A stretch of DNA of 64,000 nucleotides, taken from positions 1-64,000 of the forward strand of contig QAKR01000014.1 of the NCBI GenBank assembly GCA_003343705.1, written 5' to 3'. Position 1 is the first letter of the stretch. Each line of letters starts with the position of its first letter. Below are positions 1-8,071 of the stretch, piece by piece. The position numbers and the translations under genes were made by a program. The notes under the pieces were generated by a model that ran no database searches, was not told the DNA's origin, and worked only from the letters and a program-made list of their open reading frames with translations. This stretch comes from Clostridiales bacterium (GTDB lineage Bacteria > Bacillota > Clostridia > Oscillospirales > UBA644).

Positions 1-901
1 AAATGTCTTCTGCTATGCGGTTTACAAAAACCATAAGTGAGCCGGAGGGAGTGCCTCCATATTTTTCGTTGGTAGCCGTGCATTTTTCGCAAGTGCAGAA
101 TTTTGCACCATCGTCCTGTGAAATCGATATAATGTTTGCAGTCGGGTTTGATTTTATCCAGTCAAGAGCATTTTTAAGCACTGTTTGATATATGGTTTCA
201 TCTGAAAGGCAAGGTTGTTTTTCATAAGAATGGTGGCCTGTAGAAAGCAACCCAAGTGTGTGGCAGCGGCCTATGTATTTGGGTTGTCCCCCCAGGTTTT
301 CAGGAATAGTTTGTGAAAAACCAACATTTAATTTTTGTTTTAATCGGATATCGTAATTCCCATAATCTTTCCAGTAGCAATCACGATAATCAAAAACAGG
401 CTCTTGTCTGTTTTCGTTTATTTGAGAAATAGCAATAGAAGTGTTCTTTGGTATCTCTTCACAGTCTTCTGCATAAAAACCGCAATCAAGGTATTTTTCA
501 AGAAATTCATATACCCCGTAAATAACCCCTCTGTTTTGACCTGTTATATAAACATTGTTACCTACAGTTTGTAAAATAAAGCCATCGCTGACAAGGTCAG
601 TTGGAAAAGTTTTGCGGACTGTATTTCCGACAATAATTTCGTTACCGCTTGGTGCTTGTTGATCACTGATAATATCCAGAGTTTTACCTGAAATTTGAGC
701 AATGTATTTTTGAAGCTCTTTAGCCGCGTAAACTTCGGAAGAAGGTTCGGATTGAGAAACGACAATTTTATAGTTACTTTGCCCATTTTCAACAAGCCTC
801 AAAGGTTTGTCCTCCTCATTGACATGTTTATTTTCAACAGTACAAGCCGTCAGAGTAAACGCAGTTATTAAAACAAGTAAAGCAGCTATAAATTTTTTCA
901 T
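1..901 (-). CDS. DUF4838-type secreted lipoprotein, C-terminus cut by window edge
   Basis: Reading the minus strand from the ATG at 901 gives 300 codons with no stop, running off the left edge. An SD (AGAGGTG) precedes the ATG. The N-terminus is a lipoprotein signal: MKK, a hydrophobic core and the lipobox LTAC with Cys20, so the protein should be anchored outside the membrane. Then comes a region resembling the N-terminal domain found before glycoside hydrolase catalytic domains (VYAAKELQKYIAQISG, GVIYGVYEFLEKYLDCGFYA). It continues into the Cys-rich block ISISQDDGAKFCTCEKCTA that I associate with DUF4838. That family is often linked to carbohydrate processing, but its activity is unknown. 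It starts 10 bp after metA and is probably cotranscribed with it. The substrate is not predictable. Confidence 0.75.
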   Translation of the reverse strand, partial: MKKFIAALLVLITAFTLTACTVENKHVNEEDKPLRLVENGQSNYKIVVSQSEPSSEVYAAKELQKYIAQISGKTLDIISDQQAPSGNEIIVGNTVRKTFPTDLVSDGFILQTVGNNVYITGQNRGVIYGVYEFLEKYLDCGFYAEDCEEIPKNTSIAISQINENRQEPVFDYRDCYWKDYGNYDIRLKQKLNVGFSQTIPENLGGQPKYIGRCHTLGLLSTGHHSYEKQPCLSDETIYQTVLKNALDWIKSNPTANIISISQDDGAKFCTCEKCTATNEKYGGTPSGSLMVFVNRIAEDI

Positions 902-911
902 ATCGCACCTC

Positions 912-1835
912 TTATTCAACTATTTTTTGAGAAATGTCATAGGGAGTGGTTTGATAAACATAATAATTAAGCCAATTTGTATAAAGCAAAGTGGCGTGTG
1001 AACGCCATGTATTTCTGGGCTTTAATTTAGGGTTGTCATCGGGAAAGTAATTATATGGGATCTCCGGATTTAGTCCTTTGTTAAGATCCCTAGTATATTC
1101 TTTTTGTAATGTTTCAGCGTCATATTCAGAATGTCCTGTCACAAAAAATTGTCTGCCTTCGGTATCTCCTACAATATGAACGCCCGAGCGATCCGATACA
1201 GACATAAGCCTTAGTAAAGGATTTTTAATAATATCTTCGGCTTTTGTTTCCGTATAACGGGAATGAGGTACTAAAAAGGCGTCGTCAAATCCTCTGAACA
1301 AGCGAGATTTTGGTGTTAAAATTTTATGTCGGTAAATTCCGCACATCTTTTTAGAAAGAGTGTGCTTTTGTATTCCATAATGGTAATAAAGACCAGCTTG
1401 TGCCCCCCAACAAACATGAAAAGTGGAGTGTACATTTGTTTTTGTCCATTCCATAATTTCGCATAACTCAGGCCAATAATCAACTTCTTCAAAAGGCATG
1501 AGTTCTACAGGAGCACCGGTAATAATCATACCGTCATAACGTTTGCTTTTTATTTGATCAAAAGTTTTATAAAAATCAATAAGGTGCTGGGCATCAGTGT
1601 TTTTTGATTTATGTGTTGCCATTTGTAAAAATTCAATTTCTATTTGAAGTGGTGTATTGGAAAAGCAGCGTAGAATTTGTGTTTCCGTTGCTATCTTAGT
1701 AGGCATAAGGTTAAGAAGCACAATGCGTAAAGGACGAATGTCCTGATGCAGTGCCCGCGTCTCGGTCATTACAAATATATGTTCGTTTTCTAATATTGCT
1801 GTTGCAGGAAGGCTATCAGGAATTTTTATCGGCAT
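912..1835 (-). CDS. metA: homoserine O-acetyltransferase (MetA family)
   Basis: The product acylates homoserine in the first committed step of methionine synthesis. The 307-aa length fits the family. The nucleophile Cys142 lies in FHVCWGAQAGLYYHYG, and the catalytic His235 and Glu237 are in GHSEYDAETL. Position 111, which sets acyl-donor choice in this family (Gly for succinyl-CoA, Glu for acetyl-CoA), is Glu here (GAPVELMPF), so acetyl-CoA is the inferred donor. I chose the ATG at 1835 (MPIKIPD) because AAAGGGTG lies 7 bp upstream. The frame stays open further upstream, but that part overlaps the previous gene and resembles nothing. It lies 25 bp after the glycosyltransferase gene and 10 bp before the lipoprotein gene. 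No SAM riboswitch or T-box was seen in front of it. Confidence 0.93.
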   Translation of the reverse strand: MPIKIPDSLPATAILENEHIFVMTETRALHQDIRPLRIVLLNLMPTKIATETQILRCFSNTPLQIEIEFLQMATHKSKNTDAQHLIDFYKTFDQIKSKRYDGMIITGAPVELMPFEEVDYWPELCEIMEWTKTNVHSTFHVCWGAQAGLYYHYGIQKHTLSKKMCGIYRHKILTPKSRLFRGFDDAFLVPHSRYTETKAEDIIKNPLLRLMSVSDRSGVHIVGDTEGRQFFVTGHSEYDAETLQKEYTRDLNKGLNPEIPYNYFPDDNPKLKPRNTWRSHATLLYTNWLNYYVYQTTPYDISQKIVE

Positions 1836-1860
1836 TTTTTTCACCCTTTCTGAAAACTTG

Positions 1861-2952
1861 CTAAAATACAAAAGCTCTTTGAAAATAGTAACTTGCAAAA
1901 AACAATATGACTGTTGCCAGTGGTTGCGCAATAACTGATGGAATGCCTGCCGCAATAAACAAAGATAAAAGTAAATATGTTAAAACTGCAATTACTATTA
2001 CCAGTAAGTAATATTTAGCAGCTGATAACACTGCCTTTTTCTTATTTTTAAAAACAATTTTGCGGTTTATTATAAAATTAATAAAAGATGAAACAGCTCT
2101 TGCTGTAATAAATGAAATAAATAGCGGGATAGAAGATATTATTTCTGAAAACCCTGAATTTTCAGGCATTTTCATTTGAAAAACAAAATAAATTAACACG
2201 GAAAACAGAAGCCAATCAATTAAAGTTGCGAAGAGGCTTGAAAATAAGAATGTTGCAATATGGGCTCCAAAAACAGAATAAATGCGAATAGAGTCTTTAA
2301 AAGGATTGAAATGTGAAGATGAGTTATCATCAATATAAACAGTTTCGATTTTTACTTGTTTTATAGGTATGTTTTTTTGTTTTGTTTGCATTAAAACACG
2401 CATTTCGTAGTCGTATCGGTCTCCTGCGGTTTTAATAAAATTTTTAACGACCTTTTTTGAAAAACCTCGTAATCCGGTTTGTGTATCATTAATGCTTATA
2501 CCCGATATGAATTTAAAAACTATTCTGGTTAATGAGTTTCCGAATTTTGAACGTAAAGGGACATTCTTGTTTTTATAATCCCGTGTTCCCAATATTAAGA
2601 ACTCTGGGTTTGCCAAAGATTCAGCCGCGACACGCCGTATATCTTCCGGTGTGTGTTGCCCATCACTGTCCGCTGTGACGATACAATCAAAGTCTTGTAT
2701 TTTATCAATTATATAACGAAAGCCTGTTTTTAATGCAAATCCTTTACCTCTGTTTGTCTGGTAGCTTATCAACGTGCAGCCAAAAGATTCTTCACATTGT
2801 TTAAATATCGGAGAAAAAGACTCTCCGCTACCGTCATTTACCAACACAATTTTGAGGAAATTTGTTTCGTAAAGTTCTTTTAAAAGCCTAAAAAGTTTTT
2901 CATCTGGCTCGTAACATGGTATTAAAACAATTGTCCGAGAAAGGTCATGCAA
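1861..2952 (-). CDS. GT2 glycosyltransferase with C-terminal GtrA-like membrane domain
   Basis: The product has 363 aa. Residues 1-220 are a family 2 glycosyltransferase of the dolichyl-phosphate-mannose synthase type: IVLIPCYEPDEKL, the nucleotide-binding VLVNDGSGE, the metal-binding TADSDGQHTPEDI and the GLRGFSKK region. Residues 230-363 contain four hydrophobic helices typical of GtrA flippase-like domains. Such fusions make and flip polyprenyl-phosphate-linked sugars for cell-surface glycans; the sugar is unknown. The SD AGAGGTG is 10 bp from the ATG. A TTG one codon earlier (2955) has tighter spacing and may be the true start. This is the first gene of a three-gene minus-strand unit with metA and the DUF4838 lipoprotein. 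Confidence 0.85.
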   Translation of the reverse strand: MHDLSRTIVLIPCYEPDEKLFRLLKELYETNFLKIVLVNDGSGESFSPIFKQCEESFGCTLISYQTNRGKGFALKTGFRYIIDKIQDFDCIVTADSDGQHTPEDIRRVAAESLANPEFLILGTRDYKNKNVPLRSKFGNSLTRIVFKFISGISINDTQTGLRGFSKKVVKNFIKTAGDRYDYEMRVLMQTKQKNIPIKQVKIETVYIDDNSSSHFNPFKDSIRIYSVFGAHIATFLFSSLFATLIDWLLFSVLIYFVFQMKMPENSGFSEIISSIPLFISFITARAVSSFINFIINRKIVFKNKKKAVLSAAKYYLLVIVIAVLTYLLLSLFIAAGIPSVIAQPLATVILFFASYYFQRAFVF

Positions 2953-2972
2953 TTAAAACACCTCTTTAAAAA

Positions 2973-3001
2973 ATTATACCATAAATGGTTGATATAGTCA
3001 A
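2973..3001 (-). promoter_or_regulatory. sigma-A promoter for the GT2-metA unit
   Basis: On the minus strand, TTGACT (2996-3001), a 17-bp spacer and TATAAT (2973-2978) form a near-consensus promoter about 20 bp before the GT2 start codon. Confidence 0.75.
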
Positions 3002-3057
3002 GAGATTTCAAATAATTCATCACATTCAAGGGTTAGAGTCAAAGAAAAGCCTTTAAA

Positions 3058-3075
3058 TCGTTAAAAAAATAACAA
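3058..3075. promoter_or_regulatory. candidate Rex (NADH/NAD+ sensor) operator before hndABCD
   Basis: TCGTTAAAAAAATAACAA matches 12 of the 14 defined positions of the clostridial Rex consensus TTGTTAANNNNTTAACAA. It lies about 50 bp upstream of the -10 element of the hydrogenase operon. Rex is known to control hydrogenase and fermentation genes in clostridia. No rex gene is in this window, so the assignment rests on the sequence match and gene context. Confidence 0.5.
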
Positions 3076-3101
3076 GTTACGAAAAAAGTCACATATCTTT
3101 G

Positions 3102-3130
3102 CTACATTCTGCAATAAATTATGATATAAT
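3102..3130 (+). promoter_or_regulatory. extended -10 promoter of the hydrogenase operon
   Basis: TATAAT at 3125-3130 is preceded by TGA, giving the extended -10 form TGnTATAAT. The hexamer 17 bp upstream (CTACAT) is a poor -35, which fits an extended -10 promoter. It lies about 48 bp before the hndA start codon. Confidence 0.55.
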
Positions 3131-3177
3131 ATGCCTTGGTATTTAAATTTATACTACAGCAGAGAGGAAGTAACATC

Positions 3178-3684
3178 ATGAGCAAAGAAACAACCATTTC
3201 TAAAGTTCCTTTCAAAGGTACTGCTGACGAAGAAAAAAAGCTTCGTGAAGTAATTGCCAAGTGGAAGGATACAAAGGGTTGCCTCATGCCGATTATGCAG
3301 GAGGCGCAGGGTATTTACGGCTATCTACCCATTGAAGTTCAAAAAATCATAGCCGATGAGCTGAATATCTCTCTTGAGGAGGTTTACGGAGTTTCTACTT
3401 TCTATTCCCAGTTCGCACTTAATCCGAAAGGGGAATACAAAATAGGCGTATGTCTGGGTACTGCGTGTTATGTTAAAGGTGCAAAAGAAGTTTACGACAA
3501 AGTATGTTCTGAGCTAAACATACAAAATGGCGGAGTAACTTCTGATGGAGTTTTTTCACTTGAAGCAACACGTTGCATCGGATGCTGCGGTCTTGCCCCT
3601 GTAATGATGATTAACGACGATGTATACGGTCAGTTGACAGCAGATAAAATTCCTGCTATCCTTGACAGTTACAGGAAGAAATAA
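3178..3684 (+). CDS. hndA: hydrogenase [2Fe-2S] subunit, NuoE/HndA/HydC family
   Basis: This 168-aa subunit is homologous to the 24-kDa subunit of complex I. Its thioredoxin-like C-terminal half has the four [2Fe-2S] ligands Cys92, Cys97 (CLGTAC), Cys133 and Cys137 (CIGCC). A helical N-terminal domain precedes it (residues 15-75, LMPIMQEAQGIYGYLP). In bifurcating [FeFe] hydrogenases this subunit carries electrons between the flavin subunit and the catalytic subunit in the cytoplasm. The start is the ATG at 3178, with AGAGGAAG 8 bp upstream. An in-frame ATG at 3136 has no SD and overlaps the promoter region. It is the first gene of hndA-hndB-hndC-hndD, with 14 bp to the next gene. HydC is the equivalent name in Thermotoga nomenclature. 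Confidence 0.92.
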   Translation: MSKETTISKVPFKGTADEEKKLREVIAKWKDTKGCLMPIMQEAQGIYGYLPIEVQKIIADELNISLEEVYGVSTFYSQFALNPKGEYKIGVCLGTACYVKGAKEVYDKVCSELNIQNGGVTSDGVFSLEATRCIGCCGLAPVMMINDDVYGQLTADKIPAILDSYRKK

Positions 3685-3698
3685 CGGAGGACAGAGAG

Positions 3699-4052
3699 AT
3701 GAGATCAGTAGAAGAACTTAACGCCATAAAAGAGAAAACTCTTGCAAGGCTTAATGGAAATGAAATACGCGTAGTTGTGGGCATGGCTACATGCGGTATT
3801 GCAGCCGGTGCAAAACCGGTTTTTGATAAACTTAAATCTGAAGTTGAAAAAAGAGGTCTTAAAGACGTTGTTGTTTCCCAAACAGGGTGCATAGGTATGT
3901 GTAAATATGAACCTTTGGTTGATGTATATATGCCCGGCCAAGAAAAGGTTACCTATGTTTTTGTTACCCCTGAAAAGGCACTTAAAATAATTGACGAGCA
4001 CGTTGTCGGCGGCAAAATTGCCGAGGACATGACCGTTGCAAGCGTCGAATAA
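3699..4052 (+). CDS. hndB: hydrogenase (2Fe-2S) ferredoxin-like subunit, HndB family
   Basis: This 117-aa protein has the thioredoxin-like ferredoxin fold of HndB. GMATCGIAAGAKPVFD holds Cys32, and VSQTGCIGMCKYEPLVDVY holds Cys64 and Cys68. Only three Cys are present, so the fourth cluster ligand is not obvious from the sequence. In Thermotoga-type HydB this domain is the N-terminus of the flavin subunit; here it is a separate gene directly upstream of that subunit, as in the Desulfovibrio hnd operon. The SD GGAGGACAGAG precedes the ATG. The protein probably feeds or drains electrons at HndC. Confidence 0.87.
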   Translation: MRSVEELNAIKEKTLARLNGNEIRVVVGMATCGIAAGAKPVFDKLKSEVEKRGLKDVVVSQTGCIGMCKYEPLVDVYMPGQEKVTYVFVTPEKALKIIDEHVVGGKIAEDMTVASVE

Positions 4053-4067
4053 GGAGGACAACGGATT

Positions 4068-5561
4068 ATGACAAATTCTATCGATGAAATAAATTTTTGT
4101 AAAAAACAAACCAGGGTTGCTTTAAGAAACTGTGGTGTTATTGACCCGGAAAATATTGATGAATATATAGCAAAAGACGGTTACCAGGCCTTAGCAAAAG
4201 TTGTTAAAACTATGACTCCCGATGAAGTTATAAAGATGGTACTTGATTCCGGTCTTCGCGGCCGTGGCGGCGCAGGTTTTCCCACGGGTAGAAAATGGCA
4301 GCTTGCACGTCAACTTGTCCCTGATGCAGATCAGAAATATGTTTGCTGTAATGCTGATGAAGGCGACCCTGGAGCACTTATGGATCGTTCTGTTCTTGAA
4401 GGCGATCCTCATGCCTTACTTGAAGCAATGACTATTGCCGGTTTTGCAATAGGTGCTACACAAGGCTACATATATGTAAGAGCTGAATATCCAGTTGCTG
4501 TAAAAAGACTTAACATTGCTATTAACCAAGCACGGGAATACGGCCTTTTAGGTAAAAACATTTTAGGTTCGGATTTTTCCTTTGACTTAGACATCCGTTT
4601 AGGTGCCGGCGCATTTGTCTGCGGCGAAGAAACTGCATTAATGACGTCTATAGAAGGCCACAGGGGGGAACCTCGTCCTCGCCCTCCGTTCCCTGCAGAA
4701 AAAGGTTTGTTTGGTAAACCGTCAATTCTGAATAACGTTGAAACATATGCTAATATTGCACAAATTATACTTAACGGGCCGGAATGGTTTGCTGCAATGG
4801 GAACAGAAAAATCTAAAGGAACAAAGGTTTTTGCTCTCGGCGGTAAAATTAACAACACAGGACTTGTTGAAATTCCCATGGGAACTACACTCAGAACTGT
4901 TATTGAAGATATAGGCGGAGGAATTCCTAACGGAAAGCAGTTTAAAGCTGCTCAAACAGGCGGCCCTTCCGGCGGTTGTATCCCGACAGAGCATTTTGAT
5001 ATTGCAATTGATTATGACAATCTTATTTCTATCGGGTCTATGATGGGTTCGGGCGGACTTATTGTAATGGACGAAGATAACTGTATGGTTGACATAGCAA
5101 AGTTCTTCCTCGAGTTTACTGTTGACGAAAGCTGCGGAAAATGTACACCTTGCCGTATCGGAAACAGAAGACTTCTGGAGATGCTTACTAAAATTACGGA
5201 AGGCAAAGCTACTCTTGAAGATCTTGATAAAATGGAAAAGCTTTGTTATTACATAAAAGAAAATTCACTTTGCGGATTGGGGCAGACTGCACCAAATCCT
5301 GTTTTAAGTACTCTCAGATACTTCCGAGATGAATACATTTCTCATATCGTTGATAAAACATGCCCAGCAAGTGTTTGCAAAAAGCTGCTTAAATTTACTA
5401 TTACCGACGCATGTAAAGGATGTACCCTTTGTGCAAGGAAATGTCCTTCAAACGCAATAACCGGTATGGTAAAAGAAAAACATGTTATCGATCAGGATAA
5501 GTGTATTAAGTGCGGCGTCTGCATAGACAACTGTAAATTCAACGCTATAGAAAAGAAATAA
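4068..5561 (+). CDS. hndC: hydrogenase NAD(P)- and FMN-binding subunit, NuoF/HndC family
   Basis: This 497-aa flavoprotein subunit oxidises or reduces NAD(P)(H) and is the likely site of flavin-based bifurcation. The FMN/NAD motif GLRGRGGAGFPTGRKW is at residues 62-77 and the NADH site GAGAFVCGEETALM at 179-192. One [4Fe-4S] cluster uses Cys356, Cys359, Cys362 and Cys402 (ESCGKCTPCRIG). A C-terminal two-cluster ferredoxin domain has Cys449/452/455/459 and Cys479/482/485/489. The N-terminal thioredoxin domain of longer homologues is absent because it is encoded by hndB. The SD is AAGGAGG before the ATG at 4068, and the gene follows hndB by 15 bp. Confidence 0.94.
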   Translation: MTNSIDEINFCKKQTRVALRNCGVIDPENIDEYIAKDGYQALAKVVKTMTPDEVIKMVLDSGLRGRGGAGFPTGRKWQLARQLVPDADQKYVCCNADEGDPGALMDRSVLEGDPHALLEAMTIAGFAIGATQGYIYVRAEYPVAVKRLNIAINQAREYGLLGKNILGSDFSFDLDIRLGAGAFVCGEETALMTSIEGHRGEPRPRPPFPAEKGLFGKPSILNNVETYANIAQIILNGPEWFAAMGTEKSKGTKVFALGGKINNTGLVEIPMGTTLRTVIEDIGGGIPNGKQFKAAQTGGPSGGCIPTEHFDIAIDYDNLISIGSMMGSGGLIVMDEDNCMVDIAKFFLEFTVDESCGKCTPCRIGNRRLLEMLTKITEGKATLEDLDKMEKLCYYIKENSLCGLGQTAPNPVLSTLRYFRDEYISHIVDKTCPASVCKKLLKFTITDACKGCTLCARKCPSNAITGMVKEKHVIDQDKCIKCGVCIDNCKFNAIEKK

Positions 5562-5574
5562 GGAGGTAAAAAAG

Positions 5575-7314
5575 ATGGCTGATCTTATAAATCTTAAAAT
5601 AAACGGGATCGATGTTGCCGTTCCTAAGGGTACTACAATACTCGAAGCAGCAAGAAAAGCAAATATAAAGATCCCCACACTTTGCTATTTAAAAGAAATC
5701 AACGCTATAGGTGCTTGCCGCATTTGCGTTGTGGAGGTAAAAGGAGCCAGAAGTCTTGTTGCCTCTTGTGTTTATCCCGTTTCAAACGGAATGGAAGTTT
5801 TTACGAATACACATAAAGTTCTTGAATCTCGTAAAACAACTCTTGAGCTTATACTTTCCAATCATGAGCGTAAGTGTTTATCGTGTGTAAGAAGCCAAAA
5901 CTGCGAGCTGCAAGCTCTTGCACTTGAATACGGCGTTGAGGAAGATACTTATGTCGGAGAAAAGTTTGAAAGTGAAGTTGAAGACACAAATCCTTCTATT
6001 GTGAGAAACAATAATAAATGTATACTTTGTCGCCGTTGTGTTGCTGTATGCAGCCATAATCAAGGTACGGGTGTTATAGGTGCAAACAACAGAGGCTTTG
6101 ATACAAATATAGGCTGTGCATTTAACTTAGAGTTAAAAGATGTTCCCTGTATAGGTTGCGGACAATGTATTGTAAATTGTCCTACAGGAGCGTTAAGTGA
6201 AAAAGATGATACCGATCTAGTATGGGCTTCGATTAACGACCCCTCAAAGCATGTTGTTGTTGCTCCTGCTCCTGCGGTTCGTGTTCAGCTTGGTGAGTGT
6301 TTTGGTATGCCTATAGGTTCGAATGTAGAAGGTAAACTTGCTGCATCTCTCAGACGTCTTGGCTTTGATAAAGTGTTTGATGTTGATACAGCCGCCGATC
6401 TTACTATTTTAGAAGAGGGCACAGAGTTTATTGACAGGGTTCAAAATAACAAAACATTGCCGCTCATTACATCCTGTTCTCCGGGTTGGATAAAATACTG
6501 TGAGCATTATTTCCCCGAATTCATACCGAACCTTTCTTCATGCAAATCTCCTCAGGGTATGTACGGAGCTTTAATGAAATCCTACTATGCTGAAAAACAG
6601 GGTATAGATCCTAAAGATATTTTTGTTGTCAGTATTATGCCTTGTACTGCTAAAAAATTCGAGCGTGGTCGTGATGGTTATACAACTGATGGAATGGCAG
6701 ATATCGATGCTGCGCTGACTGTCCGCGAACTTTCGAGAATGATTAAAAAAGCAGGTATTGACTTTGTTAATCTTCCTGATGAAGAATTTGATCCGATTTT
6801 CGGTATAGCAACCGGTGCAGGTCATATCTTCGGTGTTACGGGCGGAGTTATGGAAGCTGCACTTAGAACAGTTGTTGAGGTTCTTGAAGGCAAAGATAGC
6901 GAAAATATTGAGTATAAAGAAGTTCGCGGCCTTGAAGGTATTAAGGAAGCAACTTATAAAGTTGCTGGTATTGATGTTAAACTCGCTGTTGTCAGCGGGA
7001 CAGCAAATGCAGGCAAATTACTTCAATTGATAAAAGAAGGTAAGGCGGATTATCATTTCATAGAAATTATGGCATGTCCGGGTGGCTGTATCAACGGAGG
7101 CGGTCAACCTATACATGACGCTTATACACAAGCAACCATGGATATTAGAAAACTACGTTCAGACGCAGTTTATTCCCATGATGAAAAGAGTGTTATGCGT
7201 AAATCGCACCTTAACCCTGTTGTAAAGGAACTTTACGATACATACTTGGAAAAACCGGGAAGCCATAAATCTCATCATTTGCTTCATACGACATATGTTG
7301 CAAGAGGTAAATAA
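5575..7314 (+). CDS. hndD: catalytic [FeFe] hydrogenase subunit, HndD/HydA family
   Basis: This 579-aa subunit makes or consumes H2 at the H-cluster. Domains in order: plant-type [2Fe-2S] (Cys37, 48, 51, 65); His-Cys3 [4Fe-4S] (His97, Cys101, 104, 110); two [4Fe-4S] clusters (Cys149/152/155/159 and Cys192/195/198/202); and the H-cluster domain. The H-cluster motifs are L1 TSCSPGW (299-305), L2 MPCTAKKFE (Cys357) and L3 MACPGGCINGGGQP (Cys501, Cys505), followed by the small-subunit-like C-terminus. L1 has Ser302 where the textbook motif TSCCPGW has a second Cys. The SD AAGGAGG precedes the ATG at 5575, 14 bp after hndC. It depends on HydE, HydG and HydF, encoded at 45-49 kb. The family is also annotated as HydA. 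Confidence 0.94.
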   Translation: MADLINLKINGIDVAVPKGTTILEAARKANIKIPTLCYLKEINAIGACRICVVEVKGARSLVASCVYPVSNGMEVFTNTHKVLESRKTTLELILSNHERKCLSCVRSQNCELQALALEYGVEEDTYVGEKFESEVEDTNPSIVRNNNKCILCRRCVAVCSHNQGTGVIGANNRGFDTNIGCAFNLELKDVPCIGCGQCIVNCPTGALSEKDDTDLVWASINDPSKHVVVAPAPAVRVQLGECFGMPIGSNVEGKLAASLRRLGFDKVFDVDTAADLTILEEGTEFIDRVQNNKTLPLITSCSPGWIKYCEHYFPEFIPNLSSCKSPQGMYGALMKSYYAEKQGIDPKDIFVVSIMPCTAKKFERGRDGYTTDGMADIDAALTVRELSRMIKKAGIDFVNLPDEEFDPIFGIATGAGHIFGVTGGVMEAALRTVVEVLEGKDSENIEYKEVRGLEGIKEATYKVAGIDVKLAVVSGTANAGKLLQLIKEGKADYHFIEIMACPGGCINGGGQPIHDAYTQATMDIRKLRSDAVYSHDEKSVMRKSHLNPVVKELYDTYLEKPGSHKSHHLLHTTYVARGK

Positions 7315-7362
7315 TTAACAATATATGTTTATAATATATTAACTAATTTAATATGACTAATA

Positions 7363-7402
7363 AAAAGGTGGCTTTCAGTTAAAATCTGTGAGCCGCCTTT
7401 TG
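7363..7402 (+). terminator. terminator of the hydrogenase operon
   Basis: AAAAGGTGGCT pairs with AGCCGCCTTTT across a loop of about 17 nt, about 50 bp after the hndD stop codon. Confidence 0.65.
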
Positions 7403-7625
7403 TTGTACACGAAAAATACTAACTTTGCCCGTGATATGATCTATGATGTGATAACTATTCCATATCTTGTTAGATATGGGCGAACTCAAGTATATTATTA
7501 TAAAATTACATTGAATAAAGAAAAGGATCCTTCATTTTACTGCGAAGTTTTATTTACAACAAACGAAGAAGAATAGACACTTAATTTTTTGACATAAATC
7601 CGAAAATAATATTATAAACACATTA

Positions 7626-7662
7626 AATGTGGTATTGGCTTTTCTTGGCTAATACCGCTTGT
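7626..7662 (+). terminator. second hairpin terminator in the gap
   Basis: TGGTATTGGC pairs with GGCTAATACCG (a strong imperfect stem) and is followed by TTGTTTTATTT. It may be a backup terminator, or the end of a small transcript starting after 7402. Confidence 0.5.
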
Positions 7663-7814
7663 TTTATTTAATGAATATAAAAAACATTTACCTTATCTAT
7701 TTTTGCTTTTATAATATAGACGGATAATAGTAAGTTTTATAAGCTTTTTTATATTTAATAAAATTCTTTAAAACTGCATTTTACTCCTGAAAAACGACAT
7801 TTTACGAAGAGAAG

Positions 7815-7842
7815 TTGTATCCTTATGTATTTATGATAAAAT
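7815..7842 (+). promoter_or_regulatory. probable promoter of the TM2 gene
   Basis: TTGTAT (7815-7820), a 16-bp spacer and TAAAAT (7837-7842) lie 32 bp before the TM2-protein start. Confidence 0.45.
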
Positions 7843-7873
7843 GCATAAGAATAAATTATAAGGAGGATTTTTT

Positions 7874-8071
7874 ATGAGCAAGACTGCAGCAATTTTAATC
7901 ACATTTTTTTTAGGGGGACTTGGCGTACACAGATTTCTAACTGGTAAAATAGGAACAGGTGTTGTTTGGTTATTAACCGGAGGTTGTTTTGGAATAGGCT
8001 GGTTGATAGACTTTATTAAAGTATGCATGGGGAAATTCACAGATAACAACAACGAGGTTTGGGGAAATTAA
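7874..8071 (+). CDS. TM2 domain membrane protein
   Basis: This 65-aa protein consists almost only of a TM2 domain: a first helix with FFLGGLGVHRFLTGKIGTG, a turn and a second helix GGCFGIGWLIDFIKV. TM2 proteins are small two-helix membrane proteins of unknown molecular function in bacteria. AAGGAGG lies 8 bp upstream of the ATG. The following sequence (8071-8385) looks like a separate, decayed frame. It is probably a single-gene transcript. Confidence 0.85.
   Translation: MSKTAAILITFFLGGLGVHRFLTGKIGTGVVWLLTGGCFGIGWLIDFIKVCMGKFTDNNNEVWGN

Larger units (their letters stand above)
7315..7862. other. 548-bp intergenic stretch with two terminators, no convincing gene
   Basis: The stretch is AT-rich. 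It holds the two hairpins listed separately (7363-7402 and 7626-7662) and the promoter of the TM2 gene. A 62-codon frame at 7388-7576 begins with GTG inside the first terminator and lacks an SD, so it is not called a gene. Confidence 0.6.

Noticed and set aside
1836..1955. N-terminal extension of MetA
   Set aside because: It overlaps the glycosyltransferase gene, lacks an SD and would shift the catalytic residues away from the family numbering.
2953..3177. SAM riboswitch or T-box controlling the GT2-metA unit
   Set aside because: Only promoter elements and a Rex-like site are visible in this gap, and metA is internal to the unit.
7388..7576. 62-codon frame after the hydrogenase operon
   Set aside because: It starts with GTG inside a terminator stem, has no SD, and matches no family I know.
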